DNA of 64,000 nucleotides from Sycobia sp. Sy_11 (GCA_018907035.1 JACCIC010000298.1:124001-188000), one strand, 5' to 3'; counted from the stretch's first letter, positions 10,367-21,622 are shown. Made by a program: numbers and translations. Notes: generated by a model from the letters alone, not told the origin.

Positions 10367-11651
10367 TCAGGTATGTGAATAAGTCTTTCCCGTTTTTTTC
10401 AAATTTTGAGCCTTTATTGTGAAAAAATGGTTACAAATGAATTATTGAAAGTATTGGCCATCGCTAGCTACAACTTTTGCCCATCTTTCTGGCAACATAC
10501 GAATCCCGTTGCGAAAAAATTCGACCGGTTTGGCCTCTATCCAGTCATCCACCCATTTTTTGGCTTCCTCATAGGAATGGAAGTGCTGGTCAGCCAGGCC
10601 ATGCGTCATCGATCTGAAGAGATGGTAATCAGACGGAGCAACGTCTGGACTATACGGCGGGTGGGGTAGGACTTCCCATTTGAGCGTTTCTAAGTATGTT
10701 TTCACCGGCGGTGCAACATGTGGGCGAGCATTGTCATGTTGCAAAATAACTTTGTCGTGCCTGTCGGAGTATTGTGGCCGTTTTTCTCGCAGTGCGCGGC
10801 TCAAACGCATCAATTGTCGTCGATAGACCTCGCCTGTGATCCTTTCATTCGGTTTCAGAAGCTCATAGTAAACCACACCTAGCTGGTCCCACCATATACA
10901 GAGCATGAGCTTGGCGCCATGAATATTTGGCTTGGCCGTCGATGATGATGCATGGCCGGGTAGTCCCCATGATTTTCTTCGCTTCGGATTATCGTAACGT
11001 ATCCACTTTTCATCGCCAGTCACGATACAATGCAGAAAACCCTTTCTTTTATGTCGCTGAAGCAGCTGTTCGCAAGTGAAAAAACGCCGTTCGACGTCTC
11101 TCAGTTTCAGTTCGTACGGCACCCAATTTCCTTGCTTTTGGATCATTCCCATGGCTTTCAAACGCTTGGAAATGGTTGTTCGGTCAACTCCCAATGTTTC
11201 AGCAAGTTCTTCTTGCGTTTGACAAGAATCTTCATCAAGCAAAGTCGCCAATTCTCGATCTTCAAAGATTTGCGGCCGCCCGGAACGCTCCTTGTCTTCC
11301 ACGTCGAAATCACCGCTTTTGAAGCGTCGAAACCATCCGCGAACACTTGAATCATCGATACAACCTTCTCCATAAGCCTCCTGAAGCAATCGATGCGTCT
11401 CGGCAGCAGATTTCTTCAAATTGAACCAATAAAGTGAAACTTCCCGCAAATGACGTCGACTCGGCTCAAATTTCGACATTTTCACGATATCAAAAATTTA
11501 TGATGCGAAAAAATTTTAACTAATGTGTTAGTATGGAATTGTTGACATATGAATAAACTTTGATTATGACATATGTAACCATTGAATACTCGCACAGTAT
11601 TGGTGGCGCCATCTCTTACAAAAAACGGGAAAGACTTATTCACACTCCTAA
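10367..11651 (-). mobile_element. Mariner element, apparently complete (copy 1)
   Basis: 1285 bp between TA at 10365-10366 and 11652-11653. The inward-reading ends are TCAGGTATGTGAATAAGTC on the left and TTAGGAGTGTGAATAAGTC on the right, both followed by TTTCCCGTTTTTT. The ends differ at a few positions. The transposase gene is uninterrupted. A near-identical copy lies at 45521-46801. Confidence 0.92.
10442..11485 (-). CDS. Mariner transposase (mauritiana/Mos1-like), intact frame
   Basis: An open frame of 347 codons, the usual length for mariner transposases (about 345). It would cut and rejoin DNA at the element's terminal repeats in the nucleus. Order: two N-terminal helix-turn-helix units (about residues 10-60 and 85-112), the linker motif WVPYEL at 121-126 (family WVPHEL), then the catalytic domain with D158 (TGDEKW), D251 (HDNARPH) and D286 (PSDYHLF), spaced D34D. 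The start is MKMSK; a second ATG two codons later is equally possible. All catalytic residues are present. A cysteine at 153 (LHCIV) replaces the arginine found in copy 2, so activity is not certain. The gene is its own mobile element's only content. Confidence 0.93.
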   Translation of the reverse strand: MKMSKFEPSRRHLREVSLYWFNLKKSAAETHRLLQEAYGEGCIDDSSVRGWFRRFKSGDFDVEDKERSGRPQIFEDRELATLLDEDSCQTQEELAETLGVDRTTISKRLKAMGMIQKQGNWVPYELKLRDVERRFFTCEQLLQRHKRKGFLHCIVTGDEKWIRYDNPKRRKSWGLPGHASSSTAKPNIHGAKLMLCIWWDQLGVVYYELLKPNERITGEVYRRQLMRLSRALREKRPQYSDRHDKVILQHDNARPHVAPPVKTYLETLKWEVLPHPPYSPDVAPSDYHLFRSMTHGLADQHFHSYEEAKKWVDDWIEAKPVEFFRNGIRMLPERWAKVVASDGQYFQ

Positions 11652-11653
11652 TA

Positions 11654-12280
11654 TTATGAACAGGTAAAGTTTGAACAGAGCAAAAGAAAACCATATATTT
11701 TGAATATAGTTTATTGCTTACTGTACTGTAATCAAGCTTCAATGTTATGCTATCTTTTAAATTACTCTATCTCAATTTGCTTTGGGTATGACAATTTTAT
11801 TTTTTTGAACGAATGTCTAAGCGAATGTATTTTTGAATAATTTTTTTGACTATTATTAGATCACGAAAATTCTGAAAATATTAATACAAAATAATAATAC
11901 AGTTCATTAGAAGTACCGCAATGTGTTGCAATCACATGTGGTAGAATCAAGTAAAAGTTTATTGTTTTATAAAAATTGCAGTCTTTTACGTTTATTCCAA
12001 AAATTTCGCACCATTATGGCTTTGATTTGGACTGAATCAGTGTCTTGGTAACACCATTATATTTACATTCTGTGAAAAAAAAATTATTCACTATTTATAA
12101 ATAAGAATAAGTAATATATAATGTTCTGTATATAAAGAATGTCTTAAAAATGAAAAGTAAAAAATTAAAATAACAATAGTAATACTAATTAATAATAGTA
12201 TTATGAAACTCTATATAATTATCTTAGTGCTTCTGGATATATGATATTTTTTGTTTTTCCTTTTAGCGCATACATCAATA
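11654..12280. other. AT-rich stretch without recognised genes
   Basis: Nothing coding is visible. The Helitron 3' end, expected to be a short hairpin followed by CTRR on the minus strand, should lie here or just to the right, but I could not place it. Confidence 0.5.
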
Positions 12281-12289
12281 AATCTCAAG

Positions 12290-13210
12290 GTTTTCCAAAA
12301 CGTGAACAGACCACATAGAGTTATCTATGTAAATAACATTGATTCTCTAAATTAAGCCAACATACTTGTATCGATGGTCTTTATGCTTTGTTGATAGTCA
12401 TAGCAAAGGCAAATCGAACTGAAAACTGTAAGCGTTTGAATTCAAAAGGCATATCTCCTGAAATCATTGGAAGACGTGACAACAGTATATCTTCTCCTTT
12501 GAATTTCACATTTACAATTGTAGCTTCTATGATATTGCTTCATAACTTTTTCATGAAAAGTCTTTTACCGTTGCATAGTCGTGGTGGATTGTTGTTTCGA
12601 AGAAGTATAATTAAAACGCCAATTTTTAATCTCAGAATGTGTGGTCACATACCTGGCAAGTCGAATGAATTCAAGAATTCCTTAGATAATTCATAACTTC
12701 CTGTTATTTCATGACGGTATCTGTAGACTTATACACCTTCACTTAACCTGGTATTTCGTTTTAAATATTGAAATTGAGTACACTAGCATTGTTGTTTGTA
12801 TCTGTTAACATAGCAAGTGTACCGTGTCTTTGATGATTTTGATAATATAGTGCGGTATTTGGAAAAACCTTTTCAATAAATTCATCTTTTGTTAATACCA
12901 TGATATAAAAATCTGTTGACAATCTAATACATTGTGTAGAGCGATCGAGTGCTATGTTTACATTTCTAATTTCCATTAATTGTTTAGAAAAATGTTCTGT
13001 AGATGCAGATGGACACGAATATTGATTTTCAATATAAATTTCGTTACATATAATCAGATAATTTGATATATGCCAAACACGTTTTATTACTACTAATATA
13101 GTATCCCAATTAATATTGATGGATTTTATCAATTGATGTAGATACAATTTCAACTCCAAAAAAACATATTGCTTCATTTGTAGACATTTCATCATTTCTC
13201 GTTATAATTT
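12290..13210 (-). pseudogene. Helitron helicase (Pif1-like), C-terminal remnant
   Basis: The minus strand gives, across stops, the typical end of a Helitron helicase: FSKQLMEIRNVNIALD, VFPNTALYYQN, LTDTNNNASVLNFNI, NNNPPRLCNGKRLF and MPFEFKRLQF followed by FAMTINKA. The order and spacing match the 3' half of the Pif1-type domain. The N-terminal helicase motifs with the Walker A box are absent; the sequence jumps to them from the Rep region, so an internal deletion is likely. Confidence 0.75.
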
Positions 13211-13219
13211 TATCATCGA

Positions 13220-14530
13220 AGTCTCTTGAATATTGTTTTATGCATTTTATATCTTTTATTCATGGAGAATTCTTGTTTATTGCACCACATGGACTATGGA
13301 TTGTATTCCTTTTAACAACTGCAAATAAGTTAGGATCAATATCAATATTTTGCATTTCTACTGATATAACATTATCTATTTTGTCTGGCGTAAATTTTTT
13401 GACCAATCAAATACATATGCAAATGAAGTATTCGTATTGTTTGACATTTAATGGAATATATCCGAAAGAAGAAATATAATATTTAGTAATAAAATCCATC
13501 ATAGATTTTACATTTTTTTAAATGGCCTACGACGATGTCATTATGGTCCGAATATGATTGTCCTGGAAATAGAATTCTTTTACTTTAATTCCATGTAAGA
13601 TTACATGTGAATATTATAAAAAAATCGAGATGATCGTACGATCAGACATAAGTCAGTGCATCTTGTGTACATTGTGTATATTTATGTATATTCATGTGCC
13701 GTGGACTTACCATGAACGTTACTGGTGATATTACCATTTTTCCGAGTTGATTAGGATTAGCATCGGTGGAAATTGCATCTCATAAATTAATATATTTCTC
13801 TGAGCGCAGTTTACCTTGATTTACTCGAATGCATAGCAATAATTCGGTCTCAATTTTTGATACATATCGACATATATAATGAAACAATTGTCGGCATTTC
13901 AGAATGTAATGTTCTGTATTGACCCAAATTGATCTATACAAATAATAATGCATAGCACAAATTGTTGGTGTATTGTATCGGCGTTCATGTTCGCCGATAG
14001 GCATTTATCTCTCTAATGTTATCTACGTAGGCATCCTCTGCAATTCGTTCAAGGATAGTTCTGAACAGTCGATTTACTTGCTTATACTCATCAAATAAAC
14101 TTTGTAAGCTTACGACCACTTCTCCCTTGGCATTACGATAGAATTGATAATGTTAGTGAATTTTCTCATAAGTGGAGTCCATGAAACAAATTTTAAGAAA
14201 TTTATAATCGTAATCTGGCAGCGATACCAGAGATCCAGTACGATAATTAATTTGTCTTTGTATTTTGAACGTTGGCATAAAATTCTCTCGAATAATGAAT
14301 GTTACACGAAAAGTTATTAAACAAAAATTGTACTTGCGTATGTCTACCATAAAATGTTTCAACTGACTTGTGTTCCCTGATACCAACGTTGATAATGGTT
14401 TAGGTAGTAAATGTATTTTTGACAATTTTATTTTTGCATTTATGCAGCATATTACAACAGATTCTTGCTCGATATAAATGCATTGTAAAATTCGCATAAT
14501 GTATTCATTTCTATAATACGAACAGTTCAA
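13220..14530 (-). pseudogene. Helitron Rep / Helitron-like N-terminal region
   Basis: On the minus strand one reads LPKPLSTLVSGNTSQ, FKIQRQINYRTGSL, GEHERRYNTPTI, YVSKIETELLLCIRVNQGKL, PVTFMVSPRHMN and HSPCGAINKNSP in the order found in Helitron Rep/helicase proteins (around the domain before and at the HUH nickase). Stops and frameshifts break it repeatedly; the HUH histidines themselves could not be placed. Rep converts one element strand for rolling-circle transposition. It lies upstream of the helicase remnant at 12290-13210. Confidence 0.75.
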
Positions 14531-14699
14531 TGAAGATAATAATCATAAGTTGACATGTTTAATCGAGGATAACTTTATGATGTTGACACAAATCGACTAA
14601 TATTTCTAAGCTTATTGTATGACATCGGCGATCTATTTATTTCGACTACTACTTATCGCTACACCTATGTATTGTATAATGCGGGAAGCAAAGTTCTAC

Positions 14700-15292
14700 A
14701 CTTAATAAAGATAAGAAGTGATGCAATAAAATGTTAAGACCAATGATAACATCGAAGCTCTACGATACAGAATGGTCTGATTTGAGCTAACTCGACTCTT
14801 TGGAGAGGACGTTGCTCAATGGAATCAGACGAACGACGAGATTCAGCCTGATATCTCAGAGATATCAGAGGATTTAAATTTCACCGAATTATGCACGGTA
14901 GTTAAGAATCAAACTAATAAGATAACAGCTATTACTAAGATTGCAGATACTCAAAATGCCGCCGTCCCAGCAGAGCCCTCAACCGGGAGGCGTCACGTCG
15001 ACATCATCATGGTGTTTCCCCATTAATTACCAATTTGGAGGGTATAATAAGGGCCAATGGCAATCACCATCGGCCCATAGCACGAATATTTCCGGCAATT
15101 CATAACTTATGGATGCGAGTATAAGCTGCAAACGTGCAACAACTAGAACAAGGATCACCTGTTGTCCCAGCCCCAAACAAAAGCAGGCCAACCGAATGCC
15201 CAGCACCACCGTCACCGTATACATTAAGCGGAGTTCTGAATTCACAATCCTAGCACCAGAACAGGTCGTACACTAGCAAACATCTCGAAGAG
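14700..15292 (+). pseudogene. LTR element family B gag, N-terminal part
   Basis: The plus strand carries a gag-like reading with DEIQPDISEISEDLN and, further on, a basic stretch. The same sequence is found inverted at 33660-34300 (there EEIQSDISEISEVLN), which continues into a clearer gag core. Similarity stops at the TCTCGAAGAG block at 15286, after which LTR sequence follows, so the gag and all of pol have been deleted here. Confidence 0.6.
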
Positions 15293-16123
15293 ATTTTTGC
15301 TACCGACCAATTTGCCAGTCTGTATCAGCGTAAACCGAGTGTTCGCGCGCGCATGCGAGAATGCGCGAAGTACGAGCTGCGAGAGTGTGCGTCGAGCGAG
15401 AAGAAGAGGAAGAGAAAGTCCAGTCGCTTTCCAGCCCACCTGCAGTAGGACGTGGAAGCCTTCTACAGCAGAATCATATGAAATACCTCCTGATCTTGTG
15501 CCGCATTAGCTAGCCAACCTCCAGAGCACCTACTGTTCCATCCCGATGTGAGTCCTCGACGTCCTGACGAAAGTACCATCATCCCGGTGGAAGAACAAAA
15601 AGGTCTTGTGAGACAACTGGACTTGTCCCAGGAGCTCGCACTCGAGCGTAGCCATTGCTTGGCCGCCGGTGTACTAGAGATAGAAAGAGAGAGAGAGAGA
15701 TAGAAGAAAGGAAGGACGAGAGAAAACCCTGAAAAGTACGAGGCTCTAGCACAGTCGATGCCACGGCAAGTAGCTCCATTTTATATATAGTTAAAAGTTC
15801 GCGTCCTGGCATAAGTGCGCGCCATCACTATATAGCCGCCGCGTGCCCCATAGTATGGTTAGGACGCGTCGCCCCCCTTCATCCACGGAACCCGCTTCTA
15901 TTATATTCACCGATATTCTCCGTCGCTACGCTACGTGAATTATATTAATGACTAGTGTAATGTTAAAGAAATGCGAAAGTATTACTGATAATTCTAAATT
16001 GGAGTTATCCTTATTTTGTTATTCTCTCATTTCCTTCCGTTCATATCTTTAGCGCCACCGACTTCACGCTGGAGATGTACGTGATACGTAAGTTTGTACC
16101 TTGTCGTAAAACCAGGTTACAAT
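15293..16123 (+). repeat. LTR of family B (3' LTR, plus orientation)
   Basis: Matches in inverted orientation 26214-27090 and part of 35985-36285. Shared blocks include GTAAACCGAGTGTTCGCGCGCG near 15330, ACCTCCAGAGCACCTACTG near 15520 and the terminal CCAGGTTACA ending at 16123. It ends in CA as LTRs do. Open frames in it are chance reads. Confidence 0.7.
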
Positions 16124-16409
16124 ATATATACACACTTAAACATATATACTTACGAATGTACACGCGCATGTACTTATATATTATGCAGGCGTTCACACGA
16201 TTACATACACGATTACGTTATATAGAATCTGAGTAGACGTGTTGGTATAGGAACTCTTGGGTTCTCCTTCCACGGTATACATTTCGATGCTTGCGTGAGT
16301 CAAGTGAGAGAGAGAATGGTAGTGCTCGGGCATGTTAATACACTCGACACGACTCTCTCGCCGTGCGAGGTGTATCTCCTCCCGTATATTAGTATACCTT
16401 TACTCGGTG

Positions 16410-16458
<49 letters not shown>

Positions 16459-16715
16459 AGTGCGCGCTCTATCTCTTTCGGGTTTGCCGGTGTAATTCCT
16501 GACTGCCTCAATGTTCGTCGCGATTTTTCTTGATTTCGCTTATTTTTATCCGCTTTTCGCGCTATAATATTACATTATTTACCGGTGTCGTATATTTCGA
16601 GTGTATCGTTTCGTATAGTTATCATGTGGATATGTTGTTCGTGTGTTAATTAATTATATTATAGAATTATTTGTGCTGTCGTATATATTACGCCGTTGTA
16701 ACCTTTATTCCGTGT
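16124..16715 (+). repeat. LTR fragment related to family C, with (GA)n
   Basis: The part around 16295-16455 (a GAGAGAGAATGGTAGTG-like block, CTCTCGCCGTGCGAGGTGTAT, then a (GA)n run at 16412-16455) resembles 18670-18880 of the family C LTR in the same orientation. The rest is AT-rich and ends at the first Polinton codons near 16720. Confidence 0.5.
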
Positions 16716-16719
16716 TTTA

Positions 16720-17135
16720 TGGTTCACTGAACAAGCCGTTGCAGAAAAGGCTATTGCACTTGCCAGCTATAATACAATGGAACTTAAAGTATCGTTAAGA
16801 ATGGAATGAAGAAAAAAAGTAAGAAACAAAAATTACATAAATCAAATAAAAAATCATAAATGAAACTTGTTTAACTGTAAAACTGTAAAACTGTAAAACT
16901 GTAAAACCCATAAATCAAACTTGAAAAAAATAATCAAATGTGCTGCATATTCTATGATTACAAGTTCAAGTTTCATGCGAAAAAAAATCAAGAATTCAAA
17001 GAAAATTGAAGACATAATAAAAGGATGATGAAACTTTTTCAAACTTCATTTGAAACCTTACAAAAAAGTTTTTGGTCTTTATCTCAAACCGTATAAAAGC
17101 AAAGAGAAAGATCTCTACATAAAACTATGTAAAGG
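16720..17135 (+). pseudogene. Polinton PLA2-like protein, C-terminal part
   Basis: Near 16730 the plus strand reads an EQAVAEKAIALA-like stretch. Near 17050-17140 it reads LKPYKKVFGLYLKPYK followed by GKGLKK, the repeated (K)GLYLKPYK signature at the C-terminus of a Polinton protein that begins with a phospholipase A2-like domain. The N-terminal PLA2-like part is absent here but is seen in the second Polinton region at 52713-53240. An imperfect CTGTAAAA repeat lies at 16875-16909. The protein's role is unknown; its position beside the protease and capsid genes suggests a virion protein. Confidence 0.65.
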
Positions 17136-17139
17136 CAAA

Positions 17140-17568
17140 GGATTAAAAAAAGCTTCTTGGTAGAATTTTCAGAGCGACCTATATCTGAGATTGATTTCAT
17201 AAATTACGCTCGCATTTTAAAAATTTCTACATTTCGTGGCGTATTTATGCGTAATGTAGTGCCAATTAATGGTCCTCAATATAATAAATCAGGTATTGTT
17301 GACCTTGATGGCGCGAATGGTCTTGGAACTCATTAGGTTTTATATCGGAAACGAGGTAGTAAAGTGTTATATTTCGATATTTGTGATGATATAAAATCTT
17401 CCTTAGACCTTATATTCTACTTTGGCGATGCTGAAATACTATATATGAAATATATAAGGTTTTTAATACATGCATTTACGATCATTTATTTTTGCAATTT
17501 CTTTGTAACGATCTTCAAAGTAGTTCTATATAATATCAAACATCTTGTAAAATAAGCCATTCTGAACC
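17140..17568 (+). pseudogene. PRO: Polinton cysteine protease (adenain/Ulp1-like) remnant
   Basis: Reads ISEIDFINYARILKISTFRG, then RGVFMRNVVP, GIVDLDGANGLGTH and KVLYFDICDD, the order around the catalytic His (G.GTHW) and the Asp/Asn region (V.YFDSFG) of the Polinton PRO gene. A stop follows GTH and a frameshift near 17450 leads to YEIYKVFNTCIYDHLFLQFL. There the family has ICGHLC, so the catalytic cysteine is replaced by tyrosine. Such proteases process capsid proteins. The gene lies between the PLA2-like gene and the structural gene on the same strand. Confidence 0.8.
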
Positions 17569-17611
17569 ATGAAGAATCAATCATTTATTTTGACGCTTTC
17601 TGGTATATGGT

Positions 17612-18343
17612 TGTAACGTTCCTATCCCCCTCGGGATAGCTTACGCGGTATTTTCCAGGATAATTTGAGAGGGAAGTATATTCGGAATTGGGCGGCGGAT
17701 CAAGAAAATAATTTAACAAAAACACAGTAAATTTTTATACCAAAAAATAAAAATAAATTTATTCAGAAAAAACTCTTCTTTTGACAAAATTCTGAAACAA
17801 ACAAAATAAAACGAAAATAATTATTGAAAAGAAATATGTTTAAGTTAAAGCTAAATATATATATTATAACTACTAGATTTGCGCTAGTTTCCGCGACGTT
17901 TGTTTAATCCGGCGCTATTTACTGCACGGATACCCGGTGCTATTTTCCACGCGGGGAAATAAAACGTAACAGGTAGAATCTAAACTAGGTTTAAATCTAA
18001 GCCAAGCTTAATTTCGCTGATCTTTTGAGGAGCGCCTCGCAACCAGGATTACGTTCACTTCGGGATAGGTAAAATTATTAACCGTCTGTCTTTTCAGGAG
18101 CGCCTCGCAACAGAGATCAAGTTAATAATTTCGGAAGGATTTTTCAGGCAGGAATTTTCTGAGCTCTGGATAGTTTAAAGCTCCGGGAGGAGTTCAAGTG
18201 ACATGATTTCGTGTCAGCCGGTTCACTGGACGAACTCCATGATTTTGCCTTTTGCAGGCCCTTTTATAATTAAATTGTCGAGTATTATTACCGCCGCTCG
18301 TCTAACATCGGACGAGCCGCCGATTTATAATAATAATATTATC

Positions 18344-18375
<32 letters not shown>

Positions 18376-18449
18376 TTAGTTTTAATTTTACAAATATAAT
18401 GCGTATGGCAGTCGATTTACTGCGTACAAATATTAGTCTATGTACATAC

Positions 18450-18511
<62 letters not shown>

Positions 18512-18819
18512 GTGTCTGTGTGTACATATATTTACATTATATAACATGTGAATATATTTATAAATTAAATACAGCGGGTGAATTAGTTTAGGACACCCGT
18601 TGTATATGCGAGAATGCGCGTACCAGTATAGAGTCTTCGGCGTTCCCCTACCACAGTATTCGCCGCTGGCGTGTGTCGTTCAACGAGAGAGTACGGTAGT
18701 GTGCCTGCGGTCATGTATTAGAGGAGGATAGCTGTCGCCGGCCTAATACACTTGGAGTGGCTCTCTCTCGTCGCGCGAGGTGTATCCCCTCTAACCCACT
18801 TTTCTTACTTAAACTAGCG

Positions 18820-18880
<61 letters not shown>

Positions 18881-19130
18881 TTATGTATTGCGTTCTCTCT
18901 CTATGCTTCGGTTTTCGGCGGTTGCGTCGACTACCTTCTACAGTAGTCGTCGCGACCTTTGCATGCATTCGGTATGTTTATTGCGTGTATTATATTAATT
19001 TAATTGTATATTTAATATCTTATTTCGGTTTAGCTTATAACTATTTACGCGTGTGCTAGAAGAATACATAATTTATTCTTATTATATTTATTCTGTATTT
19101 TCGCGATAAATTTGCGTAGCCATATTTTTG
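17612..19130 (+). repeat. LTR family C, long copy
   Basis: Starts TGTAACGTTC and ends GCCATATTTTTG, matching both ends of the solo LTR at 4952-5990. At 1519 bp it is longer than the solo copy, through a (TA)n run (18452-18516), a (GA)n run (18823-18877) and extra sequence around them. The duplicated block with GCGCCTCGCAAC lies near 18030 and 18103. Confidence 0.8.
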
Positions 19131-19245
19131 GTTGTCGCATCTCTCTCGTTTTTCGGAAGCACGGAGTATGTGCGTGTATAGTGATAGTGTAGAATTGGAC
19201 GGAATACATACATTTTATTTTTTCTGAACATGTTATACAGCTAAC

Positions 19246-19629
19246 ATGTCCAGATTTCAGGTCGATTCGCATATGGAATCGTCGATTGCTGATCCATTGC
19301 CTATGCCGCACGGATCCCAAGAAAAAAAGGAGTTGCATCTTCGTCGTAGACGAAAGCCCGCCACGGACGGGAATCCTCTGTTGGAATCCGGCCGTACGGC
19401 TTATATTCAGGAACAGGAATCGACGGCATCTCTTGTTTGTGTTCACTACTGCACGGTGGCAGTAGTAGTGGTGCCGGCCTTGGTGGGCCCGTTACTCACG
19501 CATCGGTGGACAGCACGGGCTGCTCGTCGCCGTGTAGAGGTACTTCCGCCTCGTCGGTCGGCGACGATCAGGTCGCGCTGCGCCCGAGTTAATTGTTTTC
19601 GTACATGTTTAAAAATTTTCACGATTTAA
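19246..19629 (+). CDS. Hypothetical gag-like frame after the LTR
   Basis: An open frame of 127 codons starting 115 bp behind the LTR, where gag would start. The first half is hydrophilic and basic (KKELHLRRRRKPATDG). Near residue 65 a change of frame would continue into a Gly/Ser-rich stretch ending in a stop near 19575, so one frameshift is suspected. I cannot match it to a gag core, and no zinc knuckle is present. The sequence that follows is AT-rich and non-coding. Confidence 0.35.
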   Translation: MSRFQVDSHMESSIADPLPMPHGSQEKKELHLRRRRKPATDGNPLLESGRTAYIQEQESTASLVCVHYCTVAVVVVPALVGPLLTHRWTARAARRRVEVLPPRRSATIRSRCARVNCFRTCLKIFTI

Positions 19630-19639
19630 TGTTTATACT

Positions 19640-20195
19640 ACGACTACTTGATTAGGACTGAATATTAATTTTAATTTCTATAATTCTAACTTTGATTTTA
19701 ATTTTAATTTAACCTTCTCGGGATTAATTTTCTATATTCACTTGGAGGTCATTGACTTCTAATATGTATAATTTTATTTGTGATTATACGTATATTGGCG
19801 GCGGTCGGATATTTTAATTATTTAATATTAATACGATCTTATTAATAAATAAAATAAATGAATTAGAATTATTATCCTATATTATTAAAATCATTTATTC
19901 TATAGTACAAAAAATAATAAAAATAAAAAAAATAATATATTAAAAAATAAGAAAAATAAAAAATAAAAAAATAAGACTTTTTCATGTTTTTTTTCTTACA
20001 GTTCTGGTCGCTCATATCTTCCGACTCGTTGATGCTGTAATTTTCTTCATCTTCTAGTCTGGCGATGACCCTTCTTTCTGCTCGTCATCGTAGCCGTCTA
20101 TTTGCTCGCTGTCGTTCCTGTGCTAACATTGAATAGGATTCTGTGGCCAATTTTCATTATTTCGGCTATGCCTTTGGCAAAATTACTAATTCGCG
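19640..20195. other. AT-rich junction between the two halves of the LTR composite
   Basis: Nothing recognisable at 19640-20000. It is dominated by A/T runs and separates the plus-strand LTR/gag half from the minus-strand pol half, so the breakpoint of the inversion or fusion lies in this stretch. From about 20000 to 20195 a minus-strand basic, frame-shifted reading continues from the small frame at 20200-20472. Confidence 0.4.
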
Positions 20196-20199
20196 TTTT

Positions 20200-20472
20200 C
20201 TATTTACAGTTGTACTCTACTTCGAGAGTGTACGCGGACATGATGCTCACAATATCGGCAGTACATAATGGGTCGCGGTTTAGATGGAGAACCGCCTCCT
20301 CATATATATGCCGAGCGCCTCTTCTTTCTAAGATTCTGCTGATCTCTGCCGATGCTGTGGTCATTAGTGCCTCAGTATTAATCAGGGCATGGAATTGGAG
20401 TCGATAACCCCTGATGGGAACACGTAACTTCCAAAAATCGTTGGCAGAGCTCCTGCTCGACGGGTACAGCAT
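20200..20472 (-). CDS. Unrecognised small frame downstream of Gypsy integrase
   Basis: Ninety codons, 3' of the integrase on the same strand. It reads like a real protein fragment (FWKLRVPIRGYRLQFHALIN, then AEISRILERRGARH) with mixed charged and hydrophobic residues. It could be a third frame of the Gypsy element or coding sequence from another source. No family recognised. Confidence 0.35.
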   Translation of the reverse strand: MLYPSSRSSANDFWKLRVPIRGYRLQFHALINTEALMTTASAEISRILERRGARHIYEEAVLHLNRDPLCTADIVSIMSAYTLEVEYNCK

Positions 20473-20524
20473 TTTAACTGAGCTCTTGGGCCTCTGGGCG
20501 GCCCTTATATAGTGAATTCATTGT

Positions 20525-21622
20525 GGTATATTATGTATTTGACTGCATTTTTCACGTAAATCTTTACTATGAATATGTTTACTAATTTTTCCGTTATTAT
20601 CTTTCTGGTCGAAGATAACCGGTGATATCTTTCTGAAGATAATATAAGGACCATGTATTTCGGAGCTAATTTTGAATATCGATTTTATTCGATAATTCGT
20701 GTGAGCATTTATAAACAAAATCGCCAACTTCAGGGCTCCATTTCTGTCGTTTTTGGTCGTAATAAAGTTTCTGTTTTTTGAAAATCTCTAACTAACTGGC
20801 TTCGTACTAGCTCTATCGTTTCTTGTAGTTTTTTGATGCTGTGCCATATAGTTGAAAAAGAGACCCGAGCGCTCTTAATTCGCGTCCAAAATTCAAATAG
20901 GCGGGTGTAAAACCCGTCGTTTCAGAATCGGATGTATTATACGCGAATTGTAATTCATTAAAGTAATAGTCCCATGTTTTGTCGTTTTTCTCTATATATT
21001 GAGAGATCATAATTTTTATTACTTTGTTTGCTCGCCCCACGAAATTGCATTGTGGCGTATATGGTGGTATTTTCCGGTGATCAATTCCAGGTTTTTTCAG
21101 CATATCAGTAAATTCTTTCGAGACGAATTGTCTCCCGATACAGGAAATAATAGTTTTCGGACATCCGAAACATAGTGTGATTTGTTGTCTGATGGCTTGA
21201 GTTATTGCCTCGGCAGTTGTTTTTCGTAATAGCCTTAACTCTACCGATTTTGTGAATTTATCCTGCATTACTAGCAACCAGATATATAATTTTGTCAATC
21301 TCGGAAGTGGTCCGATGAGTTCTACTGCCACAATGTTCCAGGGCTGTTCAATTAGAGTTGCATGTAGTTTACCTGCTGGTGCTTGCTGTTGCGATTTAAA
21401 CTTTTGGCAGTTCTCGCAATTTCTCACATATTTAGCCGTCATACAGAGCATTTCAGGCCAGTAATAACGTTTAGATATTTTTACTAGTGTTTTCATGATT
21501 CCCAGGTGTCCGGCAGTTGGATCGTTGTATACTTCATTTAGAACTCTATTTTGTTCGGATCTAGGTACACAAATTTTCCACTGTAGATTTTCGCTAGTAT
21601 CATTGAAGTCTAAGGTATGCAA
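20525..21622 (-). pseudogene. Gypsy integrase
   Basis: The N-terminal zinc-binding region is visible (HLGIMKTLVKISKRYYWPEM, then CENCQKFK). The core follows with VAVELIGPLPR, where the first catalytic aspartate is glutamate, and SCIGRQFVSKEF, where the family has SDNG; two of the three acidic catalytic positions are thus changed. Further C-terminal a stop near 20813 breaks the frame, but the continuation FRKISPVIFDQKDNNGK belongs to the integrase tail. The integrase would have inserted the element's cDNA; this copy cannot. Confidence 0.85.

Noticed and set aside
11030..11350. Plus-strand frame opposite the mariner transposase (also 46180-46587)
   Set aside because: It is the complementary strand of the transposase gene with no motif of its own.
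16295..16495. Open frame encoding an Arg-Glu repeat
   Set aside because: It is the translation of a (GA)n run inside an LTR fragment; the same holds for frames at 18711-19059, 42805-42993 and 62822-63220.
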